Shown here: piece by piece, positions 62,757-64,000 of the stretch | Layout: the number at the start of each line of letters is the position of its first letter | Position numbering within the stretch: the stretch's first letter is position 1 | Source of the DNA: Saccharomycodes ludwigii | Lineage: Eukaryota; Ascomycota; Saccharomycetes; Saccharomycodales; Saccharomycodaceae | Length of the DNA stretch: 64,000 nt | NCBI RefSeq assembly: GCF_020623625.1 | Contig: NC_060200.1 | Location: 2,038,501-2,102,500 of the forward strand | Direction of reading: 5' to 3' | Program-made: the position numbers and the translations under genes | Notes under the pieces: model-generated | Databases searched by the model: none | Told to the model about the DNA's origin: nothing | What the model saw: the letters and a program-made list of their open reading frames with translations, nothing else

Positions 62757-64000
62757 ATGATAATGAATGAAAATGTTGGTAATACGAAGTTCGGTAATAG
62801 CAATTTGATAAACGTTGTTTCTAATCCTGTTGGTAATAATACTAAAAGTTTTACCAATATTGCGGACACGATTTTAGAAAAAGTGGATTTAAACACACGA
62901 CTCACTAAAACAAAAAATGCTTATACTGATAATAGTAACAGTGGTGTTGTTAGTTTTGAAAAGATAAATAATACATGTGCATACACTAAGAATTTGAACA
63001 GAAATTATGACTATACTTACAAATCTGTATTGACTAATCCATATTCCATACCAATGGACTATGATAAGTCAGATGAGGATATAAAGATTTGCAATAAAGA
63101 TAATGATACTGCTGAATCTCCTTCAGCAGTAATATTTAGCCTGAAAAGACACAAAATAACGCAAAAGCTTGAGACTAGTAAACCATTATGCCAGAATAAT
63201 AATGAAGGAGGAATCAAATTGAATAATAAAACATTCTGCAGTGGTGTCGAAAATGATACTAATAACAACAACAACAATACTAATAATACTAATAATAATA
63301 ATAATAATAACCGTGTTAACAAGAACAAATTAAAATTTGGGGTGCCTCAAGTAATTGATTTTGATAATAAATTGCCGGTATTAGATATTTCAAACAAGAT
63401 GCACAAAATCTTTGGGGAAAAGAGGGGGTCAAATAGCTATTTTGATGAAAGCCAAGATTTCGATATGGATATAGATACTTTTGATACTGAGAATTATATC
63501 ACTTTTCCTGTTTATGCTACTAACAACAATGATATAAATGCGACTAAAAACATCAAGAAAAATATGGCCTCTGGTTCCATACTCAAAGACACACAGAGTC
63601 AGGCGAGCTTCGAAGGTGGCAATAATAATTATAACGACATTATCTCCAGGAATTTGAACGGTAATCACAACACGAGTAAGGTTAGTAACAATGATATTAT
63701 TTCTCATTATTCTTTAGATAAAAAGCTTTGTGACATTAAAATGCTGATCTACAGATGTTTTGAGCTATTAGGAATGGCGCATACCGTAAATATGGCCGTT
63801 TTCAAAATTCAAGAAAGTAAAATTGACAATTCTAATAACACTACCATAAAAAATAGTGAAGATATTGATGCAATTTTAGAGTTTTTGATAATTTATTTAA
63901 ATATCTTATCAAAGACCATTCCCAAGGGATTGAAAAAAAACAGGGAGAACTATGCAAGTAATAATGACAATAATGGAGGGAACAATAAAAATTGTATGAT
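62757..64000 (+). CDS. Unidentified Asn-rich protein, C-terminus beyond the window
   Basis: An open frame of at least 414 codons runs off the right edge. In-frame ATGs at 62757 and 62763 are both possible starts; a TAG directly before 62757 closes the frame upstream. The sequence is Asn-, Asp- and Ser-rich, with an (AAC/AAT) Asn stretch near 63260-63310. More ordered pieces are KLKFGVPQVIDFDNKLPVLDI, FDESQDFDMDIDTFDTENYI and, from about residue 320, a helical part (DKKLCDIKMLIYRCFELLGM and AILEFLIIYLNILSKTIPKGL). I do not recognise the family. The S. cerevisiae order predicts YOR177C (MPC54) or YLR272C (YCS4) near here; I see no sequence support for either. Confidence 0.75.
   Translation, partial: MIMNENVGNTKFGNSNLINVVSNPVGNNTKSFTNIADTILEKVDLNTRLTKTKNAYTDNSNSGVVSFEKINNTCAYTKNLNRNYDYTYKSVLTNPYSIPMDYDKSDEDIKICNKDNDTAESPSAVIFSLKRHKITQKLETSKPLCQNNNEGGIKLNNKTFCSGVENDTNNNNNNTNNTNNNNNNNRVNKNKLKFGVPQVIDFDNKLPVLDISNKMHKIFGEKRGSNSYFDESQDFDMDIDTFDTENYITFPVYATNNNDINATKNIKKNMASGSILKDTQSQASFEGGNNNYNDIISRNLNGNHNTSKVSNNDIISHYSLDKKLCDIKMLIYRCFELLGMAHTVNMAVFKIQESKIDNSNNTTIKNSEDIDAILEFLIIYLNILSKTIPKGLKKNRENYASNNDNNGGNNKNCM

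Overview
The window is nuclear DNA from a budding yeast (Saccharomycetales). It is very AT-rich, with many A/T homopolymer runs and short tandem repeats between genes. It holds about 30 protein genes, two tRNA genes (Ile-AAT and Thr-AGT) and two spliced genes (RPS30 and SMD2) that use yeast GTAYGT donors and TACTAAC branch points. I see no retroelement, DNA transposon, CRISPR array or bacterial cassette.

The main large-scale signal is gene order. From left to right the genes match two Saccharomyces cerevisiae regions at once. One series is YLR299W, 298C, 297W(?), 295C, 293C, 292C, 291C, 290C, 289W, 288C, 287C-A, 287C, 286C, 285W, 283W, 281C, 278C, 277C, 276C, 275W, 274W and 273C. The other is YOR188W, 187W, 186W(?), 185C, 184W, 182C, 181W, 179C and 178C. 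Both run in order and both keep relative strand (C genes are plus here, W genes are minus). This is the interleaving expected of a lineage that split off before the yeast whole-genome duplication. AT content, long homopolymers and orthologues such as MEC3 suggest Saccharomycodes or a relative; the genus is a guess and the non-duplicated state is well supported.

Layout: 1-11.1 kb: MSB1 (partial), ECM38 (gamma-glutamyltransferase), a LigB/DODA-type ring-opening dioxygenase that interrupts the ancestral order, TUF1, a long Asn-rich YHC1 (U1-C), and a membrane protein in the YLR297W/YOR186W position. 11.1-13.7 kb: a 2.6-kb gene-free stretch with a cluster of nested inverted repeats (11.71-12.17 kb) that may be an unannotated structured RNA. 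13.7-24.5 kb: ATP14, GSP1, SEC72, GCD7, COQ11, GUF1, MEC3. 24.7-32.7 kb: SER1, intron-containing RPS30, a YLR287C homologue, LAS17. 32.7-42.1 kb: tRNA-Ile, a large CTS1-type chitinase, NNT1/EFM7, a YLR283W homologue, RSO55. 42.5-64 kb: a YLR278C-type zinc-cluster factor, tRNA-Thr, YSH1, DBP9, SMD2, MCM5, a PIG1/GAC1-type PP1 subunit, and the start of an unidentified Asn-rich protein.

The genes are housekeeping and do not form an operon-like system. Themes recur by chance of ancestry: mitochondrial translation (TUF1, GUF1, RSO55) and energy (ATP14, COQ11), RNA processing (YHC1, SMD2, YSH1, DBP9), genome maintenance (MCM5, MEC3), transport and secretion (GSP1, SEC72), and cell shape or wall (MSB1, LAS17, CTS1). 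Gene names rest on recognised protein families and synteny read by eye; no search was run.
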